A DNA stretch of 64,000 bases, taken from Staphylotrichum longicolle. Its lineage: Eukaryota > Ascomycota > Sordariomycetes > Sordariales > Chaetomiaceae. The stretch covers positions 8,618,001 through 8,682,000 of the forward strand of contig JAHCVI010000001.1 of assembly GCA_019096155.1 (NCBI GenBank), given 5' to 3'. Positions within the stretch are counted from its first letter, which is position 1, and each line of letters starts with the position of its first letter. Positions 62,965 through 64,000 of the stretch are shown here, one piece after another. Made by a program: the position numbers and the translations under genes. A model generated the notes under the pieces. That model had not been told where the DNA came from. It was given only the letters and a program-made list of their open reading frames with translations, and did not search any database.

Positions 62965-63540
62965 TTTTGTTTGTGTGACAGGGGGTGTCGGGTTGGCAGT
63001 GAGGAGAGGAGACGAGGAGGTGGTGGCGGTGTGTGTGAATGGGATGGATGGCGGGGGAAAGACGATGTGTGGATGGGTATCATGATACTTGGTATGAATT
63101 TGTAGGGAGCGGGGTGGGAGATGAGATGGAACGCGGGAAAGGCGAGCTGGAGCCCCCTTCTCTGACTGTCAAGGGGTAAATGCAAGTGGGAGACAAGAAG
63201 GGATTGCTGCAAGATACCATTGAGAGGGCTGCTTACAACCATCCGTTTGCTACGTTTACGTTAGGCAATCGCTCGTGTACAAAGTGGTTCTTATAGATCC
63301 ATCAACCCGTTTCCCGTTAATCATTACCTATTACGCGTAACGGTGCCCCGAAGAGGTGGCTTGGTCCTTGAGAGAGAAAGACTCGCCAACCTCCTGAATA
63401 GCACCATCCGTGACTCTCCGCGGCCGTTTGGTGCATTGCAAATCAAACCAGGCGCCGCCAAATCCCCTTCGTCGAGAAGAACCCAATACAACTGACTAAA
63501 AACCCCTACACTCGCGCGCTCAAGAACAATCCCCTACATA
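62965..63540. other. convergent intergenic region
   Basis: G/T-rich after the NAA38 stop, no gene seen. It holds the 3' UTRs of NAA38 and the PIL1-like gene. Confidence 0.5.
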
Positions 63541-64000
63541 CTAGGCAATGACCGGATCGTGATTGCGCCCGCGGTGCTCGCCGTTCAGGCTCGCGTCCGT
63601 CTCGACGACCGAGTGGCTCGGCGCGTCCAGGTCCTCCTCCTCGCCCTCCACCTCCTCGTCCTCGTACTCGGTGTGCTGGCCCGCGGGCACCCACGAGTCG
63701 CGGTCGTTGAGCGGGGCGTCCTGCGCCGACAGGTCGTGGCCGAGGCCCTGCAGCTGGCCCTCGGTGCGCGCCTTGATGTTATTCCGGCGGCGCTGCGACA
63801 GGGTGCGGGCCCGCGTCGACAGCTTGGCCGACACGGCGGCGTTCTGCGTCACCCAGTTGGTGAGCGAGTCCTCGCAATCCTGGATGATGGCCTTGCTGGC
63901 CTCGTAGCCGTCGTACGCCGGGCGCGTCTCGCCGGGCGTGACGGGGGTGTCGTCGATCAGCTCGAGGAGGTGCTTGCCGTACCCCGCGATGATGGCCACC
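63541..64000 (-). CDS. eisosome core protein PIL1/LSP1-like, 3' part only
   Basis: C-terminal 153 codons of a gene whose start lies beyond the right edge. The segment GKHLLELIDDTPVTPGETRPAYDGY matches the end of the PIL1/LSP1 BAR domain, which bends the plasma membrane at eisosomes and organises MCC domains and sphingolipid signalling. The frame is open to the edge (the codon at 63999 is GTG, not a start). After the BAR end the tail is Arg-rich (STRARTLSQRRRNN), then strongly acidic (EYEDEEVEGEEEDLD), as in other Pil1 proteins. Whether it is the PilA or PilB paralogue cannot be told from this fragment. Confidence 0.88.
   Translation of the reverse strand, partial: VAIIAGYGKHLLELIDDTPVTPGETRPAYDGYEASKAIIQDCEDSLTNWVTQNAAVSAKLSTRARTLSQRRRNNIKARTEGQLQGLGHDLSAQDAPLNDRDSWVPAGQHTEYEDEEVEGEEEDLDAPSHSVVETDASLNGEHRGRNHDPVIA

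Overview
This window is nuclear DNA from a filamentous ascomycete, most likely a Sordariomycete. Three things support that. The genes are split by short introns (about 50-140 nt, GTRNGT donors, CTRAY branch sites, YAG acceptors). Codons are GC-rich at third positions. The gene families include fungal-specific ones: CFEM and DUF7707-type GPI proteins, a TOS1-like wall protein, a PIL1/LSP1 eisosome protein, MOB2, ERG26-like dehydrogenase and a MEP/AMT ammonium permease. I see no transposon, CRISPR array, rRNA or convincing tRNA, and no obvious RIP-degraded AT-rich block. The species cannot be fixed from the sequence alone.

Layout: 25 protein genes on both strands. 0-13.7 kb: OLA1 ATPase (-), PPPDE/DeSI peptidase (+), 3beta-HSD/ERG26-like sterol dehydrogenase (-), a small GPI-anchored cysteine-rich protein (+), an F-box-like protein (+), an RBR ubiquitin ligase (+). 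13.7-24.1 kb: two long gene-free stretches around a 1153-residue coiled-coil protein (+), then the ammonium transporter (+). 24.5-38 kb: family-X DNA polymerase (-), MOB2 (+), PRMT1 (+), phosphoacetylglucosamine mutase (-), MUS81 (+), riboflavin synthase (-). 38-54 kb: GT17 glycosyltransferase (+), CFEM protein (-), pyroglutamyl peptidase (+), YqjM-type old yellow enzyme (-), BTB protein (+), amidoligase-family protein (+), second F-box protein (-). 54-64 kb: TOS1-like protein (-), XPG/RAD2 nuclease (-), NAA38-like LSM protein (+), and the 3' end of a PIL1/LSP1 gene (-) running off the right edge.

The genes do not form a biosynthetic cluster or a single pathway. Loose themes are DNA repair (PolX, MUS81, XPG), cell wall and surface (AGM1 for UDP-GlcNAc, CFEM, TOS1, GPI protein, GT17, PIL1, MOB2), and ubiquitin turnover (RBR, two F-box proteins, BTB, PPPDE).

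The most important observation for a user: several conserved genes carry small frame-breaking indels, mostly deletions of 1-2 nt, while much longer ORFs elsewhere are perfect (XPG 3.6 kb, coiled-coil 2.9 kb, PolX 2.5 kb). The broken ones are PRMT1, MOB2, the pyroglutamyl peptidase, the OYE and the BTB gene, probably the first F-box gene, and possibly the RBR tail. Most indels fall in patches near 28.8-30.6, 43.6-45.0 and 48.1-48.3 kb. I read this as local low sequence quality rather than pseudogenes. Other points of interest are an amidoligase with a charged insert, an LSM protein split by a low-complexity insert, two micro-exons in PRMT1 and a group of GATA sites upstream of the ammonium permease. 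I found nothing that I can defend as a wholly new biological system.
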